Of a DNA stretch of 36,725 nucleotides, positions 23,893 through 32,417 are shown in pieces. Origin of the DNA: an uncultured Steroidobacter sp. (lineage in GTDB: Bacteria > Pseudomonadota > Gammaproteobacteria > Steroidobacterales > Steroidobacteraceae); assembly GCA_946478975.1 (NCBI GenBank), contig CAMLEO010000032.1, positions 1 to 36,725 of the forward strand, in the 5' to 3' direction. The notes under the pieces were generated by a model that saw only the letters and a program-made list of their open reading frames with translations, ran no database searches and was not told where the DNA came from. A program made the position numbers and the translations under genes. Numbering within the stretch: position 1 is the first letter of the stretch; each line of letters opens with the position of its first letter.

Positions 23893-26609
23893 GTCTCTGG
23901 TCGACTCAGCAGCGCTGGCGGGTGCCCGAGGTCATCCAGACCTCGGCCATGGATTGCGGGCCGGCAGCGCTGAAATGTTTGCTGGAAGGATTTCACATCC
24001 ACGCCAGCTACGGGCGATTGCGCGAAGCCTGTCAAACTTCCGTCGATGGTACTTCGATCGACATGATCGAAAGCGTCGCGCGTCAGCTCGGGCTAGACGC
24101 GGAACAGGTCATGCTGCCCCGGGACTACCTGTGGGTGCCCGAGGCGAAGGCGTTGCCGGCGATGGCGACGATTCGTCACGCCAACGGCATGACGCATTTC
24201 GTGATCATCTGGCGACGGCATGGCCGCTGGCTGCAGATCATGGATCCGGCGGTGGGGCGGCGCTGGACCACGGTCCGCCGCTTCACGGGCGAATTGTTTC
24301 CTCATCGTGCGCGCGTACCTGCTGCCGATTGGTATGAATGGGCGGTCACCGACGAGGTTGCGCAGATCATGGCCGGGCGCCTGCGCGAACTCGGTGCTTC
24401 TCCCGCAGCAGCCGGCCAGATGATCGAGCGAGCCAAGCAGCAAGGCCACTGGCATGCAATGGCCGCGTTGGATGCGGCAACTCGTTTGCTCGGTGCGCTC
24501 ACCAGCGGCGGCGGCGTTCGTCGTGGCGAGCAGGCCATTCGCTTGTTGGAAACATTGGTGGCGCGCACTGCCGAGGAAGCGCCGGGCGCTTGCACAGCGA
24601 TTCCTCAGCTCTATTGGTCAGTGATGCCCGCCGAAGGCAGCGACGGCGAGGAGCTCACGTTGCGGGGCGCGGTGCTGCTGCGGGTTCGTGGGCGATTGAA
24701 TGTCGATCCAGATGCTGAACAGCCACTCGCCCCCGAACTGCGCGCCGCGCTGACCGAACGCGCCGTACATCCGATGCGCGAGTTGTGGAATGTGATACGA
24801 GCGGACGGCGTACTCACGCCCGCGACGTTGATCGCGGCGCTCGGCATTGCCGTCGGCGCCTTGGTGATCGAAGCGTTGCTGTTCCGTGGATTGTTTGAAG
24901 TCGCACGCGATCTCACCGTTGCTGCTCAGCGGGCGGCGGCGTTTGCGGCCTTGCTGTTTTTCACAGTGCTGCTGTGGGTGTTCGAGTTCCCGATCGTCGA
25001 GGAATCGTTGCGCCTCGGGCGTCGGCTCGAAGGACGCTTGCGGCTCGCGCTACTAAAGAAACTGCCGCTGCTCAACGATCGCTATTTCCAGAGCCGTCCA
25101 ATCTCCGATGTCGCCGAGCGCGCGCATAGCATTTATCAGTCACGTCAGTTGCCGGACCTGGCCGTTCGCATGGCGAGGCTGGGTTGGGAGCTGATGTTCA
25201 CGCTGGTTGGCATCGCCTTCATCGATCCACGCAGTCTGCCCGTGGCAGCGCTGATTGCAGTGCTGGCGGTCGGATTGTTACTAGCGGCGCAGCCGGTCCT
25301 GAGCGAGCGAGACCTGCGTGCACGCAGCCATGCGGGCGCCTTGCATGGCTTCTATCTGGATGCATTGCTCGGTATCGTGCCGATCCGCACGCACTCGGCC
25401 GAACGTTCCGTCCGGCGCGAGCACGAAGCATTGTTGACTGAATGGGCGCGGGCAGCGCGCGCCAGCCTTCGACCGACGCTGTTGGTCAAGGCGGCGCAAT
25501 CGCTCATCTGTCTGTCGCTGGCTGGCTGGTTGCTGTTTCGGCACGTGCAGGGAGCAGGAATCACCGGCAATCTGCTGTTGCTGGTTTTTTGGGTGATGAA
25601 GTTGCCTGCACTGGCTGAAGGCCTGGCGACTCTGGTCGCGCAGTATCCGGCGCAAAGAAACATTGCCCTACGCCTGTTCGAGCCCATCAAAGCTCCGGAG
25701 CAAACGCAAGCCGCGGCGCCGTCGACTGCACGCAAGGCTGGGCCGCAGCGAGTGATGCGAGCTTCAGCTGTGGGCGTCGAGATGCAGAACGTCGATGTGG
25801 TCGCCGCCGGCCACATGATTCTGCAGAACGTCACATTGAATATTCGCCCCGGCGAGCACGTCGCCGTCGTCGGCCCTTCGGGCGCGGGCAAGTCCAGCTT
25901 GTTGGGGCTGCTGCTCGGCTGGCATCAAGCCGCTGCGGGCAATGTTCTCATCGACGGCGAAGCGCTCGGCAACGCGAGGTTGCTGCAACTTCGCAGCGAG
26001 ACTGCGTGGCTCGATCCAGCAGTGCAGCTGTGGAATCGCACGCTGCTCGACAACTTGCGCTACAGCTCCAGCGCGGGATCGTACTCCGCACTCCCGCAGA
26101 TTCTGGAAAGCGCCGATCTGATTCGTATGCTGATCAGCCAACCGGAAGGTTTGCAGAGCTTGCTGGCTGAAGGCGGCGCGTCCGTATCGGGAGGCGAAGG
26201 CCAGCGGCTGCGCCTGGCACGCGCGATGTGGCAGCGGGACGTGCGACTGGCGTTGCTCGACGAGCCGTTCCGAGGGCTCGATCGCGAACAGCGGCATCGT
26301 CATCTCGCCGAGGTCCGCCGCTTCTGGAATGACGCGACGTTGATCTGCGTGACGCACGATGTTTGGGAAACGCGAGCGTTCCAGCGTGTACTGGTCGTTG
26401 AAGTCGGGCACGTCATCGAGGACGGTCGGCCCGACGATCTGGTCGCCGACGCGAACTCACGATATCGCGCGCTGCTCGACGTCGAAGAATCGTTACGTCA
26501 CGGCGTCTGGAACGCAGCGTTATGGCGGCGGGTGCGGCTGGAAGGCGGGCGATTGCAGGAAGCCAGCCGGGTGTTTCTAACCACTCGGAGCGCTGCCAAT
26601 CATGACTGA
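23889..26609 (+). CDS. C39-peptidase-containing ABC exporter (PCAT)
   Basis: The 906-residue protein opens with a C39 peptidase domain: Gln17 (oxyanion), Cys23 in SAMDCGPAAL, His103 in MTHFVIIW and Asp119 in IMDPAVG make a complete catalytic set. Such domains cut leader peptides after GG during export. About 160 residues without recognised motifs (roughly 130-295, helical, Ala-rich) separate it from the membrane domain (about 305-590), making it some 180-200 residues longer than usual PCATs. The ATPase has Walker A GPSGAGKSS (662-670), signature SGGEGQRLRLARA, Walker B LALLDEP and the switch His in VTHD. GTG start at 23889, overlapping the HlyD stop. It would process and export the two small peptides encoded 1.3 kb upstream. 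Confidence 0.9.
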   Translation: MSLWSTQQRWRVPEVIQTSAMDCGPAALKCLLEGFHIHASYGRLREACQTSVDGTSIDMIESVARQLGLDAEQVMLPRDYLWVPEAKALPAMATIRHANGMTHFVIIWRRHGRWLQIMDPAVGRRWTTVRRFTGELFPHRARVPAADWYEWAVTDEVAQIMAGRLRELGASPAAAGQMIERAKQQGHWHAMAALDAATRLLGALTSGGGVRRGEQAIRLLETLVARTAEEAPGACTAIPQLYWSVMPAEGSDGEELTLRGAVLLRVRGRLNVDPDAEQPLAPELRAALTERAVHPMRELWNVIRADGVLTPATLIAALGIAVGALVIEALLFRGLFEVARDLTVAAQRAAAFAALLFFTVLLWVFEFPIVEESLRLGRRLEGRLRLALLKKLPLLNDRYFQSRPISDVAERAHSIYQSRQLPDLAVRMARLGWELMFTLVGIAFIDPRSLPVAALIAVLAVGLLLAAQPVLSERDLRARSHAGALHGFYLDALLGIVPIRTHSAERSVRREHEALLTEWARAARASLRPTLLVKAAQSLICLSLAGWLLFRHVQGAGITGNLLLLVFWVMKLPALAEGLATLVAQYPAQRNIALRLFEPIKAPEQTQAAAPSTARKAGPQRVMRASAVGVEMQNVDVVAAGHMILQNVTLNIRPGEHVAVVGPSGAGKSSLLGLLLGWHQAAAGNVLIDGEALGNARLLQLRSETAWLDPAVQLWNRTLLDNLRYSSSAGSYSALPQILESADLIRMLISQPEGLQSLLAEGGASVSGGEGQRLRLARAMWQRDVRLALLDEPFRGLDREQRHRHLAEVRRFWNDATLICVTHDVWETRAFQRVLVVEVGHVIEDGRPDDLVADANSRYRALLDVEESLRHGVWNAALWRRVRLEGGRLQEASRVFLTTRSAANHD

Positions 26610-28752
26610 TCTCGCGGCGCTCGCGTGGCCATTGGATCGCATGCCCGAGGCGGTCGAATCGCTCGCGCGTCGCGCGGGCATGAAGCCGGCCCGTCCGGGA
26701 ACAGCCGCGCCGCCGCCATTTCGCGGCACGCCCGAGCAGGAAGAGTTCGACCATTGGCTCGATCACGTCGGGGCGACGTTTGGTATCGAAGTGGAGCCGG
26801 TGCTCGCCAGCGGCGCGGAAATGGAAGATATGTTGCGGGGCGCCGGCCCGGCATTGCTTCGCTATCGGGAAACGGTAGAGCACGAATCGATCGAACCTGC
26901 CATTCTGCTGCTGCTACGAGCGAACGAGCGTTGGGCGCAATTGCTGAGTCCGGACCTGAGCGTTATCAAGCTGCCGCTCGAAACGGTTCGAGCCTGCCTG
27001 TGCGCCGATGCGGAGCGGCCGGTGATTGCCGATGTCGACGCGCTTTTGAATCAAACCGACATCGCCGGCCGCCAGCGCGCCAGGATCAGACAAATGCTGA
27101 TCCAGGATCGCATGGCGGGGCAGCGGATCGCCGGCTGTTGGCTGTTGCGAACGCCGCCGACCGCGAGCTTCTCCAAGCAACTGTCGCAAGCGCAGCTGCC
27201 GAGCAGATTGTTTGCAATGCTGCTGATATTCGCGGCGTTGTTTGTAATGGAGATCGCTGGCTGGGCGCTGATCGGACGCGGCGCCTTGGGCGGACGGCTC
27301 GATTCGGGCTGGCTGCTGGCGTGGGCGCTGTTGCTGCTGGGGACTGTTCCGTTGCGACTGATCGGTGGCTGGCTGCAAGGAACATTGGCGATTTCCATGG
27401 GCGTGCTGTTGAAACAGCGGCTGCTCGCCGGCGCGTTGAAGATCAGCATGCACGAGGCGCGGCGTCGGGGTGCAGGGCAGTGGCTGAGCCGCGTGATCGA
27501 ATCAGAAGCGTTGGAATCCTTGGCAATGAGCGGCGGCTTCTCGGTTTTGATCGCAATCGTGGAGCTGTGCCTTGCGGCCTGGGTGCTCACGTTGGGTGCG
27601 GGTGGAGCGTCGCAGCTGTTACTGCTGCTGGCATGGCTGATCGTCACGGCGATCGTTGCCAGGAAATATTACTTGCGATTGCGCAGCTGGACGCGAGCGC
27701 GGCTCGATCTGACTCACGACTTGATCGAGCGCATGGTCGGGCATCGGACGCGCATGGTCCAGCAGGCGCCCGAGAATCGGCATGACGACGAAGATCACGA
27801 GCTCGATCGCTATCTCAACGCCTCGAAAGATCTCGACGCCGGGTTCGTTCCGCTCGCGGCGGGTGTACCTCGCGGCTGGCTGGTCGTCGGACTGCTCGGC
27901 CTCGCACCGGCGTTTGTGAGTGGAACGGCGCAGGCGACGGGACTCGCGATCGCGCTCGGCGGCGTGCTGCTGGCGTATCGTGCATTGAGCTCCATCGCAG
28001 CGGGTACTGCTTCGTTGATGCGAGCTGTCGTGGCTGCGAAGGAGGTCGCACCTTTGTTTGCTGCCGCGAGTGAGCAGGGCAAGTCGGGAACGATTGGATT
28101 GGTGCCTTTCAACGCCGTGAGCTCGCCGCCGCCGGAAGAAAAAGGGGTGCTGGTCCACGCGCGAGATGTGGTGTTTCGCCAGCGCGTTCAGGCAGAACCT
28201 GTTCTAAACGGCTGTACGTTCACCATTCATCGCGGCGAGCGAATCCTGCTGGAAGGTCCGTCAGGCGGCGGCAAATCGACGCTGGCATCGCTGCTGGTCG
28301 GCTTGCGCGAGCCCGAGTCGGGGCTGCTGCTGCTCGATGGCCTGGACCGCGCCAGCTTGGGCGATATCTGGCGGCGCTTGAGCACGGCGTCGCCGCAGTT
28401 TCATGAGAATCACGTGCTGTCCGGTACGTTTGCATTCAATCTTTTGATGGGCCGTCGCTGGCCGCCGGAGCCGGAAGATCTCACGGCCGCAGAGCAGCTG
28501 TGTCGCGAGCTGGGCTTGGGCGAACTGCTGGAGCGCATGCCTTCGGGCTTGATGCAGATCGTCGGCGAAACCGGCTGGCAACTGTCGCATGGCGAACGCA
28601 GCCGTTTGTTTCTTGCACGTGCCTTGTTACAACGCGCCGAGCTGATCGTGCTCGACGAAAGTTTCGCGGCCCTGGATCCAGATACCTTGGATCGATGCTT
28701 GCGCTGTGCGCTGGAGCGAGCGCCGACGCTGATGGTGATCGCACATCCCTGA
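26602..28752 (+). CDS. ABC exporter subunit with a non-catalytic N-terminal domain
   Basis: The 716-residue protein overlaps the PCAT gene by eight bases. Its first 200 residues include IEVEPVLASGAEMEDMLRGA and ERWAQLLSPDLSVIKLPLET, which faintly recall a C39 fold, but the catalytic Cys motif is absent. A membrane domain (about 205-470) follows, then an ATPase with Walker A GPSGGGKST (552-560), signature LSHGERSRLFLARAL and Walker B ELIVLDES. It ends LMVIAHP, one residue after the switch His, without the usual C-terminal 40-60 residues; the next 6 bases lead into the convergent neighbour, so there is no obvious frameshifted remainder. It probably pairs with the PCAT as a heterodimer, with the C39-like domain serving peptide binding; this is inference. 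Confidence 0.85.
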   Translation: MTDLAALAWPLDRMPEAVESLARRAGMKPARPGTAAPPPFRGTPEQEEFDHWLDHVGATFGIEVEPVLASGAEMEDMLRGAGPALLRYRETVEHESIEPAILLLLRANERWAQLLSPDLSVIKLPLETVRACLCADAERPVIADVDALLNQTDIAGRQRARIRQMLIQDRMAGQRIAGCWLLRTPPTASFSKQLSQAQLPSRLFAMLLIFAALFVMEIAGWALIGRGALGGRLDSGWLLAWALLLLGTVPLRLIGGWLQGTLAISMGVLLKQRLLAGALKISMHEARRRGAGQWLSRVIESEALESLAMSGGFSVLIAIVELCLAAWVLTLGAGGASQLLLLLAWLIVTAIVARKYYLRLRSWTRARLDLTHDLIERMVGHRTRMVQQAPENRHDDEDHELDRYLNASKDLDAGFVPLAAGVPRGWLVVGLLGLAPAFVSGTAQATGLAIALGGVLLAYRALSSIAAGTASLMRAVVAAKEVAPLFAAASEQGKSGTIGLVPFNAVSSPPPEEKGVLVHARDVVFRQRVQAEPVLNGCTFTIHRGERILLEGPSGGGKSTLASLLVGLREPESGLLLLDGLDRASLGDIWRRLSTASPQFHENHVLSGTFAFNLLMGRRWPPEPEDLTAAEQLCRELGLGELLERMPSGLMQIVGETGWQLSHGERSRLFLARALLQRAELIVLDESFAALDPDTLDRCLRCALERAPTLMVIAHP

Positions 28753-28758
28753 GTAAAT

Positions 28759-29679
28759 TTATTCCGAGCTGCGAGCCTTGCGATCGTGCAGCGGCTCGAA
28801 CGGCACGACGGGTTCGTTCGGATGCGCGTATTGATTCGAGCCTCCGGATTGATCCGATACGTGCGTCACGCCTTTGACCTTGGCCCATTCCTGCGCCGAT
28901 TCTTTATCTCTTGCGACCACCAGCACGCGACGATGGCCCAGGTCGGCGAACTGTTTGCTGGCATTCTTGATGTGCCACTGCGAGCCGGCTTTCGGATGCT
29001 CGAGCATGATGCCGTCCACGTAGCGCTCGCCCTGGAATCCCCGCGAATCGCCGCGATCCCAGAAGCCGTTGCTGACGATGATGAAGTTCGGATTGATGGC
29101 GCGGCGGCGCTCGTCTAGGCGCCGCACCAGGTCGACGTTGCCGTCGGTCCAGATGTCCTTTTCCGACTGCGGCCAGCTTTCCCACTCGGCGAGCTTGTCC
29201 CAGGAGCGCGCGCCGGTGGCGTCGAGAAACACGCCGTCAAACTGGCCGTCGCGCATGATCTGCTCCACGTAGTCGACGACGTGCTGGATCCACGGCGATC
29301 CCGGGCGCATGTCGGTCATGTGCGTTTTGGGATAGCTGACGCGCTGGCCTTCGTTGGGAAACGGCCAGAGCGGCACGCGCAGCGGATCGTTCATATAGAG
29401 CTGATTGTCCAGCGCGCAGACGCGATGGTCGGGGCGGGCAGTGGCGCTGACATATAAAAGGACTTCGGCCCCTTGCTTGCGCGCGTCCTGAAACGCGGGA
29501 TTGTTTCGATTGCAGCGCCCCGCGATCAGCATGCCGGTGGGTTGTGCATACAACGAAACATTGGTGGTGTCTTTGAAGGCGATGCCCAGGGGATTGGCGG
29601 CATCTGCCTCGCCTGCCAGCAGGGCCATCGCAACGCCAATGCCGAGCCAGCCCTTGATGTAGTGACAAACCATACGCAT
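28759..29679 (-). CDS. Secreted GHL15/GH114-like putative glycoside hydrolase
   Basis: From ATG 29679 this protein has 306 residues; a TTG at 29691 is an alternative. The N-terminus is a signal peptide (about 1-27, WLGIGVAMALLAGEADA). Motifs fit a TIM-barrel glycosidase-like fold: GQFDGVFLDATGARSWDKL (about 150-168, the acidic pair on strand 4/5 in such families), NPNFIIVSNGFWDRGD and YVDGIMLEHP. I place it near GHL15/GH114, some of which cleave galactosamine-rich exopolysaccharides; the substrate here is unknown. It converges with the second ABC gene, six bases apart with no terminator between, and diverges from the histidine kinase. It is probably not part of the peptide cassette. Confidence in the exact family is moderate. 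Confidence 0.6.
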   Translation of the reverse strand: MRMVCHYIKGWLGIGVAMALLAGEADAANPLGIAFKDTTNVSLYAQPTGMLIAGRCNRNNPAFQDARKQGAEVLLYVSATARPDHRVCALDNQLYMNDPLRVPLWPFPNEGQRVSYPKTHMTDMRPGSPWIQHVVDYVEQIMRDGQFDGVFLDATGARSWDKLAEWESWPQSEKDIWTDGNVDLVRRLDERRRAINPNFIIVSNGFWDRGDSRGFQGERYVDGIMLEHPKAGSQWHIKNASKQFADLGHRRVLVVARDKESAQEWAKVKGVTHVSDQSGGSNQYAHPNEPVVPFEPLHDRKARSSE

Positions 29680-29761
29680 CGCTCGCTGCAACGTGTTTGG
29701 GGAAGGGACGATAAGCCCGGCGGCCGCCGCGCCGCTATGAAACCTTCGTAATGGAAAGTTA

Positions 29762-29792
29762 GCGCCACGAGGGAACCCTTGCCTCGTGTCGC
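29762..29792 (+). promoter_or_regulatory. Hairpin in the divergent gap before the histidine kinase gene
   Basis: CACGAGG (29766-29772) and CCTCGTG (29782-29788) form a 7-bp stem; outer GCG (29762-29764) and CGC (29790-29792) extend it across one mismatch. AAGGAG at 29802-29807 follows, but no start codon lies at the right distance. The role is unknown; it would be in the 5' leader of the kinase mRNA. Confidence 0.35.
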
Positions 29793-29842
29793 ACTTTACC
29801 TAAGGAGTCGAGACCAGTCCTAGCTCAACCCTGGCGGCGCTG

Positions 29843-32107
29843 GTGGTCGTAATCAAGGCACCCGAGGCGGGAGGCTTCCCGGGCAACCGGCTGGAACAGG
29901 AACATAGCTCACGCGGCCACACACCGCTCGTGAAAGCCTGGGGTGCAGTCGTCCTGTTGCAGGCCCTGGTCATCAGCACCGGGCTGGTCAGCTATCGCAC
30001 GGCGCTGTTCGTCAACGATCTGATCTGGACCGCCGCCTCGATTTTCGCCGGCGTCAGCAGTTTTCGAGCCGCCAAAGAGTCGGCCGGAGCCGAACGCGCA
30101 GCATGGATGATTTTCACACTCGCCTGCGCGACCTGGGCCGGCGGCCAGATCGTTTGGGATGTCCTGGAGTTGTATCGCGGCGTCCGGCTGCCGTTTCCGA
30201 GTTACGCGGATTTCGGCTACCTGGCTTACGGCCCGCTCATGATCCTCGGCCTGTTCGTGCTGCGCGCCACGCAACAGGAGCGAGGGCTGACGTGGCTGCG
30301 AACCGCCAATCTCGGCCTGATCCTGTGCAGCCTCGCGCTGGTGCTCATCACCACGTTCATGCAGCCGTTCGCAAAAACGCCGCGGCCGCTCAATGTTTCT
30401 TTGATCGTGGTCGGCGAGAACGCATCGATCACCGTCGCGTTCATCATCGCCACTTATTTTCTCTGGTCGTATCGATGGGGCAACCGCCTGCTGGCGTATT
30501 CGCTGCTGACGTTATCGTTGGGCACGCAGATGATCTGCGGCCTGATGTACACGCGCGAGCTCATCGCCGACGAATACGGCGCGTTCAGCATTTTCAACAT
30601 CGGCTGGACCGTGGCTTTCGGGCTGCATCAGCTGGCGGCGGAAGGGCAGGCCAGCGCGGCGGTGCGAATGTCCGATAACAGCCCGATGTTGAGACAGGGC
30701 CACGGCCTGGTCGAAGCCCTGGTGCCGTCGTTCCTTTTGATCTGCGTCGCCGTCACGGCGTCGGTGCTGGCGGAGGAAATTACCGCAAGAACGTTACATC
30801 TCGGAACGCTCGTGCTGGTTGCGTTCGCGGCAGTTCTGGCAACACGCGAGGCTTGGTTGTATTTGCGAGGGCAGCAGCTGCGCAGCGCGCTCGACAGCTC
30901 GGTGAGCGCGCTGGCACGTTCGCGCGAGCGGCTCGATGCAGTAAACGCACAGCGAAGCGAGCTCGAACGGCAGATCGAAGTAACGGCGCGTGCCGGCGGC
31001 GTGGGGCTGTGGGAATGGGATCTGGTATCGAATACGGTGCGCTACTCGCGTGAATGGAAACGTCAGCTCGGCTATGCGGAGGACGAGATCGGCGACGATT
31101 TCAGCGAGTGGCGCAAACGCGTGCACCCCGACGACGAACCGAGGGTCAGCGCTGCGCTGGATGAGTTTCTGGCGCATCCGGAAGGAGAATACATCAGCGA
31201 GCAACGCTTGCAGCACCGCGACGGCTCGTATCGCTGGATTCTGGCGCAAGGTTGTGTGGTGCTGGACTCGGCCGGTCGGCCGGCGCGCATGCTGGGCTCA
31301 CACGTCGATATCACTGCCTTCAAACGGATGGAAGAATCGCTGCGCGAAAGCGAAGGCCGCTATCGAGGCCTGGTCGATGCGCTCGAATCGCGGGTGACGC
31401 AGCGAACTCGCGAGCTGATGGAGGCGTACCGGGAATCGCAGAACTTCGCCTACGCCGTCGCTCACGATCTGAAGGCGCCGCTGCGCGCGATCAGTGGCTT
31501 TTGCACTTTGCTGGAGCAAAGCGCGTCGGAGCGGCTCAACGAGCAGGAGCGCAATTACATTCATCGGGCGACTCAGGGCGCGCTGCGCATGGCGGCGCTG
31601 ATCGATGCTTTGCTCCAATACTCACGCATCGAGCATCGCGAGCAGCGCCTCGGCGCCGTCGATTGCCGGGAGTTCGTCGAGGGCCTGCTCGCCGAGATGT
31701 CGTACGCAATCGAGCGGGCCGGCGCGGAAGTGGTCGTCAACTTGGGGCGCACGCCGGTGATGGCGGACAAGGAGGGACTACGGATTGCGCTCAGTAATCT
31801 CCTCGACAACGCGCTGAAGTTCTCGCGCACGAACAAACATCCGCGCATCGTCATCGACTCGTATGTTGAACCCGGCCGCTACATCATCAGGATTCGCGAC
31901 AACGGCATCGGCTTCAATCCGGCCTATCGCGACAAGATTTTCGAGATCTTCAATCGCCTGCATGCCACGGGATATGAAGGGACCGGCATCGGCCTGGCGC
32001 TGGTCCGCAAGGCAGTGCAACGCATGAACGGCGAAGTCTGGGCCGATTCCGTGCCCGGCGAAGGCGCGACTTTCTACGTCTGTTTACTGCCGCGCGCCGC
32101 GTCCTGA
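29843..32107 (+). CDS. Membrane-bound PAS sensor histidine kinase
   Basis: The 754-residue protein has an N-terminal membrane module of about eight spans (roughly 32-340) of unrecognised class, a short coiled linker (DAVNAQRSELERQIEVTA), a PAS domain with PAC tail (about 385-505; GVGLWEWDLVSNTVRYSREW, FSEWRKRVHPDDEPR, GSHVDITAFKRMEES), a HisKA domain with phospho-accepting His541 in AYAVAHDLKAPLRA, and a HATPase domain (NLLDNALKF, RDNGIGFNPAYRDKIFEIF, GTGIGLALVRK). The DLKAPLRA pattern is the phytochrome/bacteriophytochrome-like kinase type. No response regulator is adjacent. The start is GTG 29843 without a nearby Shine-Dalgarno; GTG 29930 is a possible alternative just before the first membrane span. 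The signal sensed is unknown. Confidence 0.88.
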   Translation: MVVIKAPEAGGFPGNRLEQEHSSRGHTPLVKAWGAVVLLQALVISTGLVSYRTALFVNDLIWTAASIFAGVSSFRAAKESAGAERAAWMIFTLACATWAGGQIVWDVLELYRGVRLPFPSYADFGYLAYGPLMILGLFVLRATQQERGLTWLRTANLGLILCSLALVLITTFMQPFAKTPRPLNVSLIVVGENASITVAFIIATYFLWSYRWGNRLLAYSLLTLSLGTQMICGLMYTRELIADEYGAFSIFNIGWTVAFGLHQLAAEGQASAAVRMSDNSPMLRQGHGLVEALVPSFLLICVAVTASVLAEEITARTLHLGTLVLVAFAAVLATREAWLYLRGQQLRSALDSSVSALARSRERLDAVNAQRSELERQIEVTARAGGVGLWEWDLVSNTVRYSREWKRQLGYAEDEIGDDFSEWRKRVHPDDEPRVSAALDEFLAHPEGEYISEQRLQHRDGSYRWILAQGCVVLDSAGRPARMLGSHVDITAFKRMEESLRESEGRYRGLVDALESRVTQRTRELMEAYRESQNFAYAVAHDLKAPLRAISGFCTLLEQSASERLNEQERNYIHRATQGALRMAALIDALLQYSRIEHREQRLGAVDCREFVEGLLAEMSYAIERAGAEVVVNLGRTPVMADKEGLRIALSNLLDNALKFSRTNKHPRIVIDSYVEPGRYIIRIRDNGIGFNPAYRDKIFEIFNRLHATGYEGTGIGLALVRKAVQRMNGEVWADSVPGEGATFYVCLLPRAAS

Positions 32108-32153
32108 GCAAGCCCTGTTACACTGCCGCCAGGCAAAGTCCCAGGCGGCATTC

Positions 32154-32417
32154 ATGCATCCGATATATTTCGAGGAAGAGGAACTGATCCCGGTCGAGGT
32201 TCCGCATACCCAGCTTTCGCCCGAGGCGTTACGCGGCGTGGTCGAGTCGTTCGTGCTGCGGGAAGGGACGGAATACGGCGAGCGCGAGTTCACGTTGGAA
32301 GAAAAGCGCCTGCATGTCCTGCATCAGCTCGAACGCGGCGAAGCGCGGATCATGTTCGATCCGCAGTCGCAGTCGGTCGATATCGTCGTGAACCCCAAAC
32401 TCGGAGTGCGTTCGTGA
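32154..32417 (+). CDS. YheU family (UPF0270) small protein
   Basis: This 87-residue acidic protein matches the YheU family: IPVEVPHTQLSPEALRGVVE, then SFVLREGTEYGEREFTLEEK, align well with the E. coli protein, whose core is LIESFVLREGTDYGEHE. Its function is unknown. The family is typical of Gammaproteobacteria, which helps place the organism. GGCGGC precedes the ATG weakly. Its stop overlaps the start of the glutathione reductase gene (TGATG), so the two are co-translated. Confidence 0.88.
   Translation: MHPIYFEEEELIPVEVPHTQLSPEALRGVVESFVLREGTEYGEREFTLEEKRLHVLHQLERGEARIMFDPQSQSVDIVVNPKLGVRS

Noticed and set aside
28759..29679. The GHL15/GH114-like gene as part of the peptide cassette
   Set aside because: It is convergent with the cassette and has its own divergent promoter region; nothing links it to peptide export.
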